The notes under the pieces: generated by a model
What the model was told of the DNA's origin: nothing
Database searches by the model: none
The model's input: only the letters and a program-made list of their open reading frames with translations
Position numbers and translations under genes: made by a program
Shown: in pieces, positions 17,200 through 24,717 of the stretch
How the letters are laid out: every line of letters starts with the position of its first letter
Numbering within the stretch: the first letter of the stretch is position 1
Origin: JAENVT01 sp963720775
GTDB lineage: Bacteria; Actinomycetota; Acidimicrobiia; Acidimicrobiales; Ilumatobacteraceae
Direction of reading: 5' to 3'
DNA: 64,000 nucleotides
NCBI GenBank assembly: GCA_963720775.1
Contig: CAVRGR010000005.1
Span: forward strand, 62,001 to 126,000

Positions 17200-17933
17200 C
17201 CGTCGCCTCACTGGCGATGTATCCGTTCGACGACCTGCGACCCCATTGGAATCATCTCTGGGAGGGCGTTCGGGCCCGGCTGCCATTCGACGCACCGCCG
17301 TTGGACTGGCAGCTGTCCGCCGACGAGGCCTCGCGGCGCGACGATCTGCTGCTCGGTCAGACGTGTGCCTGGCCGCTCGTCACCGACCTGGCCGGCAAGG
17401 TTCGCCTGGTCGGCACGTTCGCCTGCGACGTCGAGGGCGCGGTCGACGGCACCTACTACTCGTTGCTCGTCAGCAACCGCGACGAGCCGGTGGCCGACAT
17501 CCTGCGACGTCCAGGCCTGAGGGTTGCGGCCAACAGCGTCGACAGCCTGTCGGGTTGGGTCAGCTTGATGTCGGTCGCCAACGCGCACGCCGTGGAACTC
17601 GACATCGTCGAGTGGACCGGCGCGCACGCGGTCAGCGTCGTCGCCCTGCGTGAACGCCGCGCCGACCTGGCGGCGATCGATTCGGTCACTTGGACTCACC
17701 TCGACCACACCGGCTTGTCGGTGGTCGGTCGCGGCCCGCGCATCCCTTGCTTGCCTCTGGTGACGGCGGGATCGTCGACGGACTCGGTTGTCGACGACCT
17801 GCGCCGGGCGCTCGCCGCGTCGGTCTCCGATCCGGCAATGAAGGCGTCTCGCGCCGCGCTGCGCATCCGTGGCTTCCTCGACCGAGAGCTCGACGCATAT
17901 CAGGGAGTCCTCGCCCTGGCGCAAGTAGGGTGA
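17196..17933 (+). CDS. PhnD-like (phosphonate-binding fold) protein without signal peptide
   Basis: The 245-residue sequence resembles the PhnD/SsuA-type substrate-binding fold: LAMYPFDDLRPHWNHLWEGV at the start, LRVAANSVDSLSGWVSLM in the middle, and DLAAIDSVTW later. That fold normally binds a ligand outside the cell for an ABC transporter. Here there is no signal peptide, lipobox, permease or ATPase nearby. It may bind a small ligand in the cytoplasm, perhaps as a sensor or scaffold. The GTG start overlaps the desaturase stop; an ATG at 17217 is an alternative. The assignment is moderate, from pattern recognition only. Confidence 0.6.
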   Translation: MTVASLAMYPFDDLRPHWNHLWEGVRARLPFDAPPLDWQLSADEASRRDDLLLGQTCAWPLVTDLAGKVRLVGTFACDVEGAVDGTYYSLLVSNRDEPVADILRRPGLRVAANSVDSLSGWVSLMSVANAHAVELDIVEWTGAHAVSVVALRERRADLAAIDSVTWTHLDHTGLSVVGRGPRIPCLPLVTAGSSTDSVVDDLRRALAASVSDPAMKASRAALRIRGFLDRELDAYQGVLALAQVG

Positions 17934-17939
17934 GCCGAC

Positions 17940-18575
17940 GTGGCCCGCACAGCTGATCCGCATCTCAAACGCGAGTTGCTCGATCAGGTCGTGGCCTACC
18001 TCGCCGAGCACGGTCTTGCGCAGACTACGTTGCGACCGATGGCCGCAACGCTCGGTGTGAGCATCAACCGGTTGATGCATCACTTCGGTTCCAAGGACGA
18101 ACTCATCACTGCTGCCCTCGCCCGGGCCATCGATGTGCAGATCGATGTCCAGCGCAAGTGGTTGCAACGTACGCCACGGCTCACCCAGGTCGACTTGTAC
18201 CGGCGTTGGTGGAAGTGGCTGTGCGACAGCCCTGGCAATCTGTCGTTGGTGCGCCTCAACTACGAAGCCGCCACGCTCGAACCGTCCGTCACCGGTCTGG
18301 CCGGCGATGTGCGTGCCGACCAGATCGGCGTGTGGCGTCACGACGTCGAACAGCGACTGGTGGCCGAGGGCCTGAAGCCCGAACGGGCTGCGCTCGAAGC
18401 GTCGCTCATCAAGGCTACGTTCACTGGTCTGGCGATGGACCTGTTCGCCACCGGTGACACACGTCGCTTGACGCGAGCTGTCGAGTCGTGGCTCACTCGC
18501 CTCAGCAAGGATCTTTCAGAGCTCGACGAAGCGCCACATCCGATGAACGCCACGAACAACAACGAAGGGAGGTGA
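17940..18575 (+). CDS. TetR-family transcriptional regulator
   Basis: This is a 211-residue regulator. The N-terminal helix-turn-helix region (about 10-55) includes LAQTTLRPMAATLGVSINR and LMHHFGSKDELI, a typical TetR pattern. The C-terminal domain is all-helical and should bind an inducer. Translation starts at GTG, 6 nt after the PhnD-like gene. Its stop overlaps the ribosome-binding site of the formate dehydrogenase gene, so regulator and enzyme are in one operon. It is the best local candidate to bind the 15-bp inverted repeat at 16109-16153. The ligand is unknown. Confidence 0.88.
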   Translation: MARTADPHLKRELLDQVVAYLAEHGLAQTTLRPMAATLGVSINRLMHHFGSKDELITAALARAIDVQIDVQRKWLQRTPRLTQVDLYRRWWKWLCDSPGNLSLVRLNYEAATLEPSVTGLAGDVRADQIGVWRHDVEQRLVAEGLKPERAALEASLIKATFTGLAMDLFATGDTRRLTRAVESWLTRLSKDLSELDEAPHPMNATNNNEGR

Positions 18576-18580
18576 TCAAG

Positions 18581-20527
18581 ATGGTCGAACACCGATATGA
18601 GCCGCTGCCGCGAATCACAGAACCGCTCGTCCGTGACAACGGAGTGTTGCGGCCCGCCACGTGGGAGGAGGCGCTCAGTCGCGCCGCCGAAGGCTTCGCG
18701 GCGGCGCGCGATACCCACGGGCCGAACTCCATCGGCGTGTTCTCGTGCTCGAAGAGCACCAACGAGATGAACTACGTCGCTCAGAAGTTTGCCCGCGTCG
18801 CGATCGGCACGAACAACATCGACTCCTGCAACCGCACTTGACATGCTCCTTCCGTGGTCGGTCTGGCCACAGTCTTCGGAGCCGGCGGCGGCACGTCGTC
18901 GTATCAAGAGATCGAGAACACAGACGTCATCGTCCTGTGGGGTTCGAACGCGCGTGCATCCCACCCCATCTTCTTCCATCACGTCCTCAAAGGCGTTCAC
19001 AACGGAGCCAAGTTGTTCGTAGTCGACCCGCGTCGTACCGCATCAGCCGAATGGGCCGACCTCTGGCTTGGCAACAACGTCGGCACCGATGTCGCGCTCA
19101 GCAACACGATCGCTCGCGAGATCATCCATGCCGGGTTGGCCAACACCGACTTCATCTCCCGGGCGACGTCGGGTTACACCGAGTACGCAGCATCCGTGGA
19201 GAATTGGACCCTGGAGCGCGGCAGCGCGGTCACGGGTGTGCCCGCCGAAGCAATCGCCGAGCTCGCCCACAGCTTCGCCACCGCGGGCACGGCACAGCTG
19301 TGTTGGACACTCGGCATCACCGAGCATCACAACGGCTCCGACAACGTACTGGCACTCATCAACCTCGCCCTGCTCTGCGGCCAAGTCGGCCGTTGGGGAG
19401 CCGGGCTCAATCCGTTGCGCGGCCAGAACAACGTGCAGGGCGGCGGCGACATGGGGGCCCTCCCCAACCGCCTCACCGGGTTCCAAGACATGGCCGAGCC
19501 CGACGTTCGCGCCAAGTTCGAGGCCGCCTGGGGAGTGGCCATCCAACCCGAGCCGGGGTGGCACCTCACCCAGATGTTCGAAGCGATGGAGCGTGGCGAG
19601 CTCCGTGCCGTGTATGCCATCGGCGAGAACCCTGCGCAGAGTGAAGCCGACAGAGAGCACGCGGTGCACCTGCTGCAGAGCCTCGATCACCTGGTCGTAC
19701 AAGACATCTTCCTCACCAAGACGGCCCAGCTCGCCCACGTCGTGCTGCCGGGCTCCGCGTCTTGGTGCGAGAGCGAAGGCACGGTCACCAACAGCGAGCG
19801 CCGAGTGCAGCGTTGCCGAAAGGCGCTCGATCCGCCTGGCAACGCCCGCGACGACACCGAGATCATCCTCGACATCTGCCGGCGACTCGGCAAGGAGTTC
19901 CACTACGGCGAGGGGTCCAGGCAGGTCGCCGAGTCGATCTGGAACGAGATCCGTTCGCTGTCGCCCATGTTCGCCGGCATGAGCTATCAGCGCATCGAGG
20001 AGCTCGGTGGCATCCAGTGGCCGTGCCCCAGCGAGACCGAGCTCGAGCCCTCCTATCTGCACGGACGGTTGTGGGCCGACGACCCTGCCGACCGTGGGAG
20101 ACTCGCCCCGTTCAGCGTGGTCGTCGACGATCCGCCTGTCGACGAGCTCAGCGGCGAGTTCCCGCTTCGGCTGACGACTGGCCGCCGGCTCGACAGCTAC
20201 AACACCGGTGTTCAGTCCGGCGGCTTCCGCAGTCCGCTGCGGTGGGGCGAATCGATCGACATCTCGCCGGAGGACGCGTCGCAGTACGGGTTCGTCGACG
20301 GCGAGACCGTCGCCATCACGTCGCGACGCGGATCGATCCTCGCGCCGGTCCGAACCGATCCATCGCTGCGTCCGGGCCTGGTGTTCATGAGCTTCCACTT
20401 CCCCGAAGAGGTCGACACCAACATCCTCACCATCGAGGCGAACGATCCGAAGTCGGGAACTGCCGAGTTCAAGGCGACTGCGGTGCGCCTCGACAAGGTC
20501 CCCGCGGCGGAGCCGGCATGGACCTGA
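18581..20527 (+). CDS. Formate dehydrogenase catalytic subunit, selenocysteine-containing, lacking its N-terminal Fe-S domain
   Basis: The 648-residue molybdopterin oxidoreductase oxidises formate to CO2. The in-frame TGA at 18839-18841 falls exactly where formate dehydrogenases carry catalytic Sec/Cys: IDSCNRT-U87-HAPSVVGL, followed by the invariant His. A SECIS-like hairpin follows, and the frame continues with good family sequence to 20527, so the TGA is read as Sec87. A strong GGAGGTGATC site precedes the ATG. The usual N-terminal [4Fe-4S] CxxCxxxC domain is absent; it is encoded at the end of the gene at 22254-23123. The start of the next gene overlaps this stop. sel genes are not in the window. 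Confidence 0.93.
18845..18882 (+). promoter_or_regulatory. Bacterial SECIS-like hairpin directing UGA to selenocysteine
   Basis: Starting 3 nt after the TGA, GCTCC (18845-18849) pairs with GGAGC (18878-18882). Inside, GTGGTC (18854-18859) pairs with GGCCAC (18865-18870), with one U-G wobble. The apical loop is GGTCT (18860-18864), the same loop core SelB recognises in E. coli fdhF. The loop begins 19 nt after the UGA; by recall it is about 18 nt in fdhF. This strongly supports selenocysteine insertion. Confidence 0.88.
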
Positions 20528-22257
20528 AGATCGGCACGGATCAGCCGACCGCCGACGAACGCGCCGCCGTCGACGCGTTGCTCGGAGAGCCTGAGTCCTC
20601 CTGGCGCGGCGCGGAACGCAACGCCCCTGATCATCATGTAGCGCACGGCTCGGGCACACGCGTTCATCGCCACGAGTTGTTGCCCGCGCTGCACGCCGTC
20701 AACGATCGCGTCGGCTGGATCAGCCCGGGTGCCGTCAACTACATCGCTGTCCGACTCGACGTTGCTCCCGCCGAGATCTACGGCGTTGCCACGTTCTACG
20801 GGTCGTTCTCGACGACCGAGCGGCTCGGCCGGCAACTGCACGTCTGCGTCGACCTGGCATGCCAGATCGCCGGCGTGACCGCTGCTGATGTGCACCGGAT
20901 GGGAGGTCACCCATCACCGTGCCTCGGTCTGTGCGAGCGAGCACCGGCTCAGATGGTGGTCGAACCCGGAGTTGCTCCACGCAAGTACGTCATCCCCGAC
21001 CCGCCAGTCGTCGCCGCGATCCCTCAGGCCGGTGATCCATCCCTCGTGCTGCTGGCGCGCATCGGTGTCGTCGACCCGGAGAGCCTCGACTCGTATCGCG
21101 CTCTCGGCGGCTACACCGCGTTGACCAAGGCGATCGAGATGGGCGCGGCAGCAGTCATCGAGCACGTCAGCACAGCGCGTCTGACTGGTCGTGGCGGCGC
21201 TGCTTTCCCTGCCGGGCGCAAGTGGTCGGCGGTCGCGTCGCAGCCTGAGGCGACGCACCACCTGGTCTGCAACGGCGACGAGAGCGAGCCGGGCACCTTC
21301 AAGGACCGAGTCATCATGGAGGGCGATCCGTTCGCCCTGATCGAGGCGATCACGATCGCCGCGTTCGCAACCGGTTGCCGACGGGGCTGGATCTACCTAC
21401 GGGGCGAGTATCCGCTGGCTCGCGAACGGCTGACCAACGCAATCGCGCAGGCGCAGGCGGCCGGCCTCCTCGGCGGCAACATCGCGGGTGCCGGATTCGA
21501 CTTCGATCTGCAGGTGTTCTTGGGCGCCGGTGCCTACATCTGTGGTGAGGAGACAGCGATCTTCAACTCGATCGAAGGGTTCCGCGGGGAGCCGCGCAAC
21601 AAGCCGCCGTTCCCGGTCGAGGTCGGTCTGTTCGGAAAGCCAACGCTGGTCAACAACGTCGAGACGTTGGTCAACGTGCTGCCGATCGTGCTCGATGGAG
21701 GTGCGGCCTACGCGACAGTCGGCGAGGGTTCGTCGACCGGCACGAAGCTGTTCTGCCTCTCGGGCGCCGTGGCCCGGCCGGGAACGTACGAGGCCCCGTT
21801 CGGAATCACGCTGCGCCAATTGATCGAGCTCGCCGGTGGCGTTCCTGCTGGTCGCACATTGCGCGCCGTGTTGATCGGCGGCGCGGCGGGATCGTTCGCC
21901 ACGCCCGACGATCTCGATGTGCCGCTGACCACGGAGGGCACCCGTGCCGCCGGACTGTCGCTCGGCTCGGGTGTGGTGATGGTGCTCGACGAAACGGTCG
22001 ATCTCGTCGCGTTCGTGCGGCGAATCGCCGCTTTCTTCCGCGACGAGTCGTGCGGTCAATGCGTGCCGTGCAGGGTTGGCACGGTTCGCCAAGAAGAGGT
22101 GCTGGTGCGTCTCGAATCGGGGCGCAACCTCGCCGGCGATCGCCAACTGCTCGCCGACATCGGGCAAGTCATGCGCGACGCCTCGATCTGCGCTCTCGGT
22201 CAGACCGCTCCCATCGCCATCGAATCGGCACTCACCAAGTTGGGCGTGCTGTCGTGA
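20518..22257 (+). CDS. NAD-dependent formate dehydrogenase diaphorase subunit (fused NuoE-NuoF type)
   Basis: This 579-residue protein fuses a NuoE-like and a NuoF-like module, as in the beta subunit of soluble NAD-linked formate dehydrogenases. The thioredoxin-like part has [2Fe-2S] ligands Cys110, Cys115, Cys135 and Cys139. The flavoprotein part has the FMN motif GRGGAAFPAGRKW (224-236), NADH motif GAGAYICGEE (336-345), and [4Fe-4S] ligands Cys512, Cys515, Cys518 and Cys558. It passes electrons from the Mo/W subunit to NAD+. The ATG overlaps the catalytic-subunit stop by 10 nt and its own stop overlaps the next start. All cofactor motifs are intact. Confidence 0.94.
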   Translation: MDLKIGTDQPTADERAAVDALLGEPESSWRGAERNAPDHHVAHGSGTRVHRHELLPALHAVNDRVGWISPGAVNYIAVRLDVAPAEIYGVATFYGSFSTTERLGRQLHVCVDLACQIAGVTAADVHRMGGHPSPCLGLCERAPAQMVVEPGVAPRKYVIPDPPVVAAIPQAGDPSLVLLARIGVVDPESLDSYRALGGYTALTKAIEMGAAAVIEHVSTARLTGRGGAAFPAGRKWSAVASQPEATHHLVCNGDESEPGTFKDRVIMEGDPFALIEAITIAAFATGCRRGWIYLRGEYPLARERLTNAIAQAQAAGLLGGNIAGAGFDFDLQVFLGAGAYICGEETAIFNSIEGFRGEPRNKPPFPVEVGLFGKPTLVNNVETLVNVLPIVLDGGAAYATVGEGSSTGTKLFCLSGAVARPGTYEAPFGITLRQLIELAGGVPAGRTLRAVLIGGAAGSFATPDDLDVPLTTEGTRAAGLSLGSGVVMVLDETVDLVAFVRRIAAFFRDESCGQCVPCRVGTVRQEEVLVRLESGRNLAGDRQLLADIGQVMRDASICALGQTAPIAIESALTKLGVLS

Positions 22258-23123
22258 ACGACGTGGTCGTCAACCTGCCGCGCAAACTCGTCGAGCTCAC
22301 CATCGACGGCGAGGCCGTGCAAGTCGTCGAAGGCACAACGCTGCTGCATGCGTGCCGAGGCAGCGACTCCGGCGAGATCCCGACGCTTTGCTACGGCGAC
22401 ACCCTCACCCCGAAAAACGCGTGCCGCGTGTGCGTGGTCGAAGTCGAGGGATCGCGCACACTCGTTCCGTCGTGCTCGCGCAAGGCCGAGGCCGGGATGG
22501 TCGTGCACACCGACAACGAGCGAGTGCGCACCAGCCGGCGCATGGTGCTCGAGTTCCTCGGTTCCACCACCGACCTGTCGGTGGCGCCGAACGTCGATCG
22601 ATGGAACCGCGACTACGGTGTCGATGTCGAGCGTCACGGCGCCGAGCGTCGAACGTGGCAACAGCCGGTGAAGCAAGACAACGCGCTGTACGTACGCGAC
22701 TACGAGAAGTGCATCCTTTGCTACAAGTGCGTCGATGCGTGCGGCGATCAATGGCAGAACACCTTCGCCATCGCCGTTGGCGGCCGCGGCTTCGACTCCC
22801 ACATCACGACGGAGTTCGACGTGACGTTGCCCGACTCGGCCTGCGTGTACTGCGGTAACTGCATCGCCGTCTGCCCGACCGGGGCATTGATGTTCACCAG
22901 TGAACACGAGATGCGTGCTGCCGGAACCTGGGACGAGTCTGCGCAGACCGAGACCGACACGATCTGTCCGTACTGCGGAGTCGGGTGCGAGGTCACCTTG
23001 CACGTGCAGGACAACACCATCGTCAAGGTCAGCAGCCCGAGCGATCACTCGGTGACGCACGGCAACCTGTGCATCAAGGGCCGGTTCGGATTCCAACACG
23101 TCCAAAATCGCGGCGAGCCTTAG
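22254..23123 (+). CDS. Formate dehydrogenase Fe-S subunit carrying the detached N-terminal module of the catalytic subunit
   Basis: The 289-residue protein is the N-terminal half of an FdsA/NuoG-like alpha subunit as its own gene. It has a [2Fe-2S] domain (Cys46, Cys57, Cys60, Cys74) and two [4Fe-4S] clusters (KCILCYKCVDAC at 152-163; Cys197-Cys207). At the C-terminus is the Mo/W-enzyme cluster CPYCGVGC (238-245) with LCIKGRFGF. The sequence stops just where the catalytic subunit begins, so the two are complementary. The HxxxC-type cluster expected near 104-122 is missing, with no Cys there. The start is GTG with a GTGA overlap. It should bridge electrons between the Mo site and the flavoprotein. 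Confidence 0.9.
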   Translation: MNDVVVNLPRKLVELTIDGEAVQVVEGTTLLHACRGSDSGEIPTLCYGDTLTPKNACRVCVVEVEGSRTLVPSCSRKAEAGMVVHTDNERVRTSRRMVLEFLGSTTDLSVAPNVDRWNRDYGVDVERHGAERRTWQQPVKQDNALYVRDYEKCILCYKCVDACGDQWQNTFAIAVGGRGFDSHITTEFDVTLPDSACVYCGNCIAVCPTGALMFTSEHEMRAAGTWDESAQTETDTICPYCGVGCEVTLHVQDNTIVKVSSPSDHSVTHGNLCIKGRFGFQHVQNRGEP

Positions 23124-23137
23124 CAATCATCGCCGCG
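23109..23137. terminator. Hairpin over the formate dehydrogenase operon stop
   Basis: CGCGGCGA (23109-23116) and TCGCCGCG (23130-23137) are a perfect 8-bp inverted repeat around the TAG stop (23121-23123). A GC-rich stem at the end of an operon suggests termination or transcript protection. It has no T-tract. Confidence 0.45.
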
Positions 23138-23148
23138 CTGCGCGCGGT

Positions 23149-23194
23149 GTTGACCACACGTGTTCGAGCGGTTTCTCGCTCGCATCCGGTCAAC
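23149..23194. terminator. Nested stem-loop downstream of the formate dehydrogenase operon
   Basis: An outer GTTGACC (23149-23155) / GGTCAAC (23188-23194) pair encloses an inner CGAGCG (23165-23170) / CGCTCG (23177-23182) hairpin. It lies between the operon end and the whiB promoter region. It probably helps insulate the two units; an operator is also possible. Confidence 0.4.
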
Positions 23195-23262
23195 ATGCGT
23201 CATGCCTGCAAGACGACATTTCGAAATACCCCCTTGCGCAAACCATGTGTGATAGTGAAGAA

Positions 23263-23290
23263 TGACGTCTGTGTAATTACAGGGGCGTCA
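23263..23290. promoter_or_regulatory. 28-bp dyad upstream of the frameshifted whiB
   Basis: TGACG, four bases, the perfect palindrome TGTAATTACA, four bases, then CGTCA form a symmetric 28-bp element 45 nt before the whiB ATG. The symmetry at two scales suggests a dimeric regulator site. The surrounding sequence is AT-richer than the genome average, as expected in a promoter. Confidence 0.5.
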
Positions 23291-23334
23291 TAACGCTCCT
23301 CCGAGAGGGCCCTTACGGCAGGGGAGGCCATCGA

Positions 23335-23603
23335 ATGCAGGATCAGATCGACACAGACGGACGCAGTTGGCAAGACGAGGCCAACTGCTTGGGGGTCGAC
23401 CCCGACTTGTTCTTCCCCGAGCACGCGGCGCGTCAACTCGCGAAGCGAAGGAAGTGTGCCGGGGTTGCGTGGTGCGGCTCGACTGCCTGGAATACGCATT
23501 GGTGAACGGCGAGAAGTTCGGCATCTGGGGCGGATTGTCCGAACGCGAGCGCCGTCGCTTGCGTCGCCAACGAGCGCAAGCGGGTCGGCGTACATCTGCT
23601 TGA
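23335..23603 (+). pseudogene. WhiB-family regulator interrupted by a frameshift
   Basis: A start with AGGGGAGG just upstream encodes SWQDEANCLGVDPDLFFPE, the typical WhiB N-terminus with the first Fe-S Cys. After codon GAG (23419-23421) the frame becomes wrong. Two bases later, from 23424, another frame continues the family perfectly: RGASTREAKEVCRGC, DCLEYAL, then the GIWGG turn and basic tail. Skipping CA at 23422-23423 restores an intact 88-residue WhiB with all four Cys. This is a 2-nt insertion, a 1-nt deletion, a sequencing error or, less likely, programmed frameshifting. Both halves are well preserved, so any break is recent. Confidence 0.8.
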
Positions 23604-23652
23604 CCGCCACGCCGCTCACGCCGCTCGCGTCGAGCGGTGGTAGCGTGACCAC

Positions 23653-23856
23653 ATGTTCGCAGGTTTCTTCGATTCCCCGACCGAGGTCATCATCGTCCTC
23701 GTGGTCGTCCTCGTGCTGTTCGGTGGCGCTCAACTGCCGAAGCTCGCCAAGAACCTCGGCCGTGCTCAGAAGGAGTTCAAAGAGGGCTTGGCAGAGGGAC
23801 AAAAGGCCAGCGAGGCAAAGGCTTCCGACAAGGCAGCCGACGACGCGAAGAGCTGA
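23653..23856 (+). CDS. tatA: Sec-independent protein translocase subunit TatA
   Basis: The 67-residue protein has one N-terminal membrane segment (about 10-24, EVIIVLVVVLVLFGG) and the conserved FGGAQLPKLAKNLGRAQKEF hinge and amphipathic helix. A charged Ala/Lys/Asp tail follows. TatA oligomers form the twin-arginine export pore that moves folded proteins across the cytoplasmic membrane. It stands alone here, with no tatB or tatC beside it. A hairpin follows the stop, between it and the convergent whiB gene. The assignment is secure from motif and size. Confidence 0.93.
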   Translation: MFAGFFDSPTEVIIVLVVVLVLFGGAQLPKLAKNLGRAQKEFKEGLAEGQKASEAKASDKAADDAKS

Positions 23857-23876
23857 CCCGGCTCTGAAGCGACGCT

Positions 23877-23906
23877 CGACGCCGGTGGCAGCGCGCCCCG
23901 GCGTCG
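23877..23906. terminator. Bidirectional terminator between tatA and whiB
   Basis: CGACGCCGG (23877-23885) and CCGGCGTCG (23898-23906) form a perfect 9-bp GC-rich stem with a 12-nt loop, followed by TTTC. It lies in the 68-nt gap between convergent genes, the expected place for a shared terminator. Confidence 0.7.
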
Positions 23907-23924
23907 TTTCGCGTCAGCTCGTCT

Positions 23925-24191
23925 TCAGTTGCTGGTGATCCGGCGGCGCTTCAAGATGCGGCGGCGCTCACGCTCGCTACATCCGCCCCACACGCCGTGT
24001 TCGATGCGTTCCTCGAGTGCATAGTCGAGGCACTGCGCGGCAACCGGGCAGTCGATGCAGATCTTGCGAGCCCGGTCCACTCCGACGCCGTCGCTGGGGA
24101 AGAACACCGCCGGCGGGTAGTTCCGGCAGTTCCCGTCGGCCATCCACGCCGTGACGGTGTCGACCTCGGTTGGGTTGTCGAATCGGTGCAT
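23925..24191 (-). CDS. WhiB-family Fe-S transcriptional regulator
   Basis: This intact 88-residue WhiB protein has all four [4Fe-4S] cysteines: NCRNYPP, then ICIDCPVAAQC. The GVWGG turn and the basic tail (RRRILKRRR) follow. WhiB proteins bind a redox-sensitive cluster and act with the primary sigma factor. The ATG at 24191 was chosen because GAAGGAGA sits just upstream; a longer open frame exists but adds only non-family sequence. It is convergent with tatA and has a 253-nt divergent region upstream containing a 10-bp inverted repeat. The closest subclass (WhiB1 or WhiB2) was not decided. Confidence 0.92.
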   Translation of the reverse strand: MHRFDNPTEVDTVTAWMADGNCRNYPPAVFFPSDGVGVDRARKICIDCPVAAQCLDYALEERIEHGVWGGCSERERRRILKRRRITSN

Positions 24192-24276
24192 CGTGTCTCC
24201 TTCGTCGACCGCGACGCTTCGCAGTCTGGTGGTGCGCCCGACAAAGCCCCCAGAGAGGTTGGCTCCGGGTGGCCGC

Positions 24277-24317
24277 ACCACTTCGCTTTGTTAGGTATAG
24301 ACGCCTGGCGAAGTGGT
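24277..24317. promoter_or_regulatory. 10-bp inverted repeat in the whiB divergent region
   Basis: ACCACTTCGC (24277-24286) and GCGAAGTGGT (24308-24317) are a perfect inverted repeat with a 21-nt spacer. It starts about 85 nt upstream of the minus-strand whiB gene, within the 253-nt gap to the plus-strand 86-residue gene. It is a candidate operator or leader hairpin. Nothing else gene-like is seen in this gap. Confidence 0.45.
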
Positions 24318-24444
24318 TTGGTTCCCGTTCAGCTCAATTTTATACCACGAGACGTTCCCCATTGCCAGGCGACATCTCCAGGCGCCATGGCCAGGCACCT
24401 CGGCCGGTACACTCCAGCAGCCGAATTGGCGCAGGAGGAACCCC

Positions 24445-24705
24445 ATGACCGACATCGTCAACGAGCAGCCGAGAGCTCACGTGCGCATCGTGTACCTCGG
24501 CCCGGTGTCGCCACATTGGGAGCTGTACAGCGATTACGGCGATCGAACGGTGCTCGAGGAGTTCCGTACCCGCGTCATGGCACGTCTCGTGCTACTTCCT
24601 CGCGACGATCCGCAGTTCCGGCGCAACCGCGAGCGCATCGTTCGCGACGCTGAGCGCGAGCGAATCTCCCTGGAATGGGATCTCGGAATTCCTGAGGGCG
24701 ACTGA
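24445..24705 (+). CDS. Conserved hypothetical protein, 86 residues
   Basis: The gene has a strong AGGAGG site 5 nt before ATG and a normal codon bias. The protein is soluble-looking and highly charged, with Arg-rich segments (LEEFRTRVMARLVLLPRDD, then FRRNRERIVRDAERERISL) likely to be helical. No motif or family is recognised. It ends 12 nt before ppk and points the same way, so it is probably cotranscribed with polyphosphate kinase. Confidence 0.75.
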   Translation: MTDIVNEQPRAHVRIVYLGPVSPHWELYSDYGDRTVLEEFRTRVMARLVLLPRDDPQFRRNRERIVRDAERERISLEWDLGIPEGD

Positions 24706-24717
24706 ACGGGAGACGCG

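Noticed and set aside
18839..18841. Stop codon splitting the formate dehydrogenase gene, suggesting a pseudogene
   Set aside because: The position is the catalytic Sec/Cys site and a SECIS-like hairpin follows, so it is read as selenocysteine.
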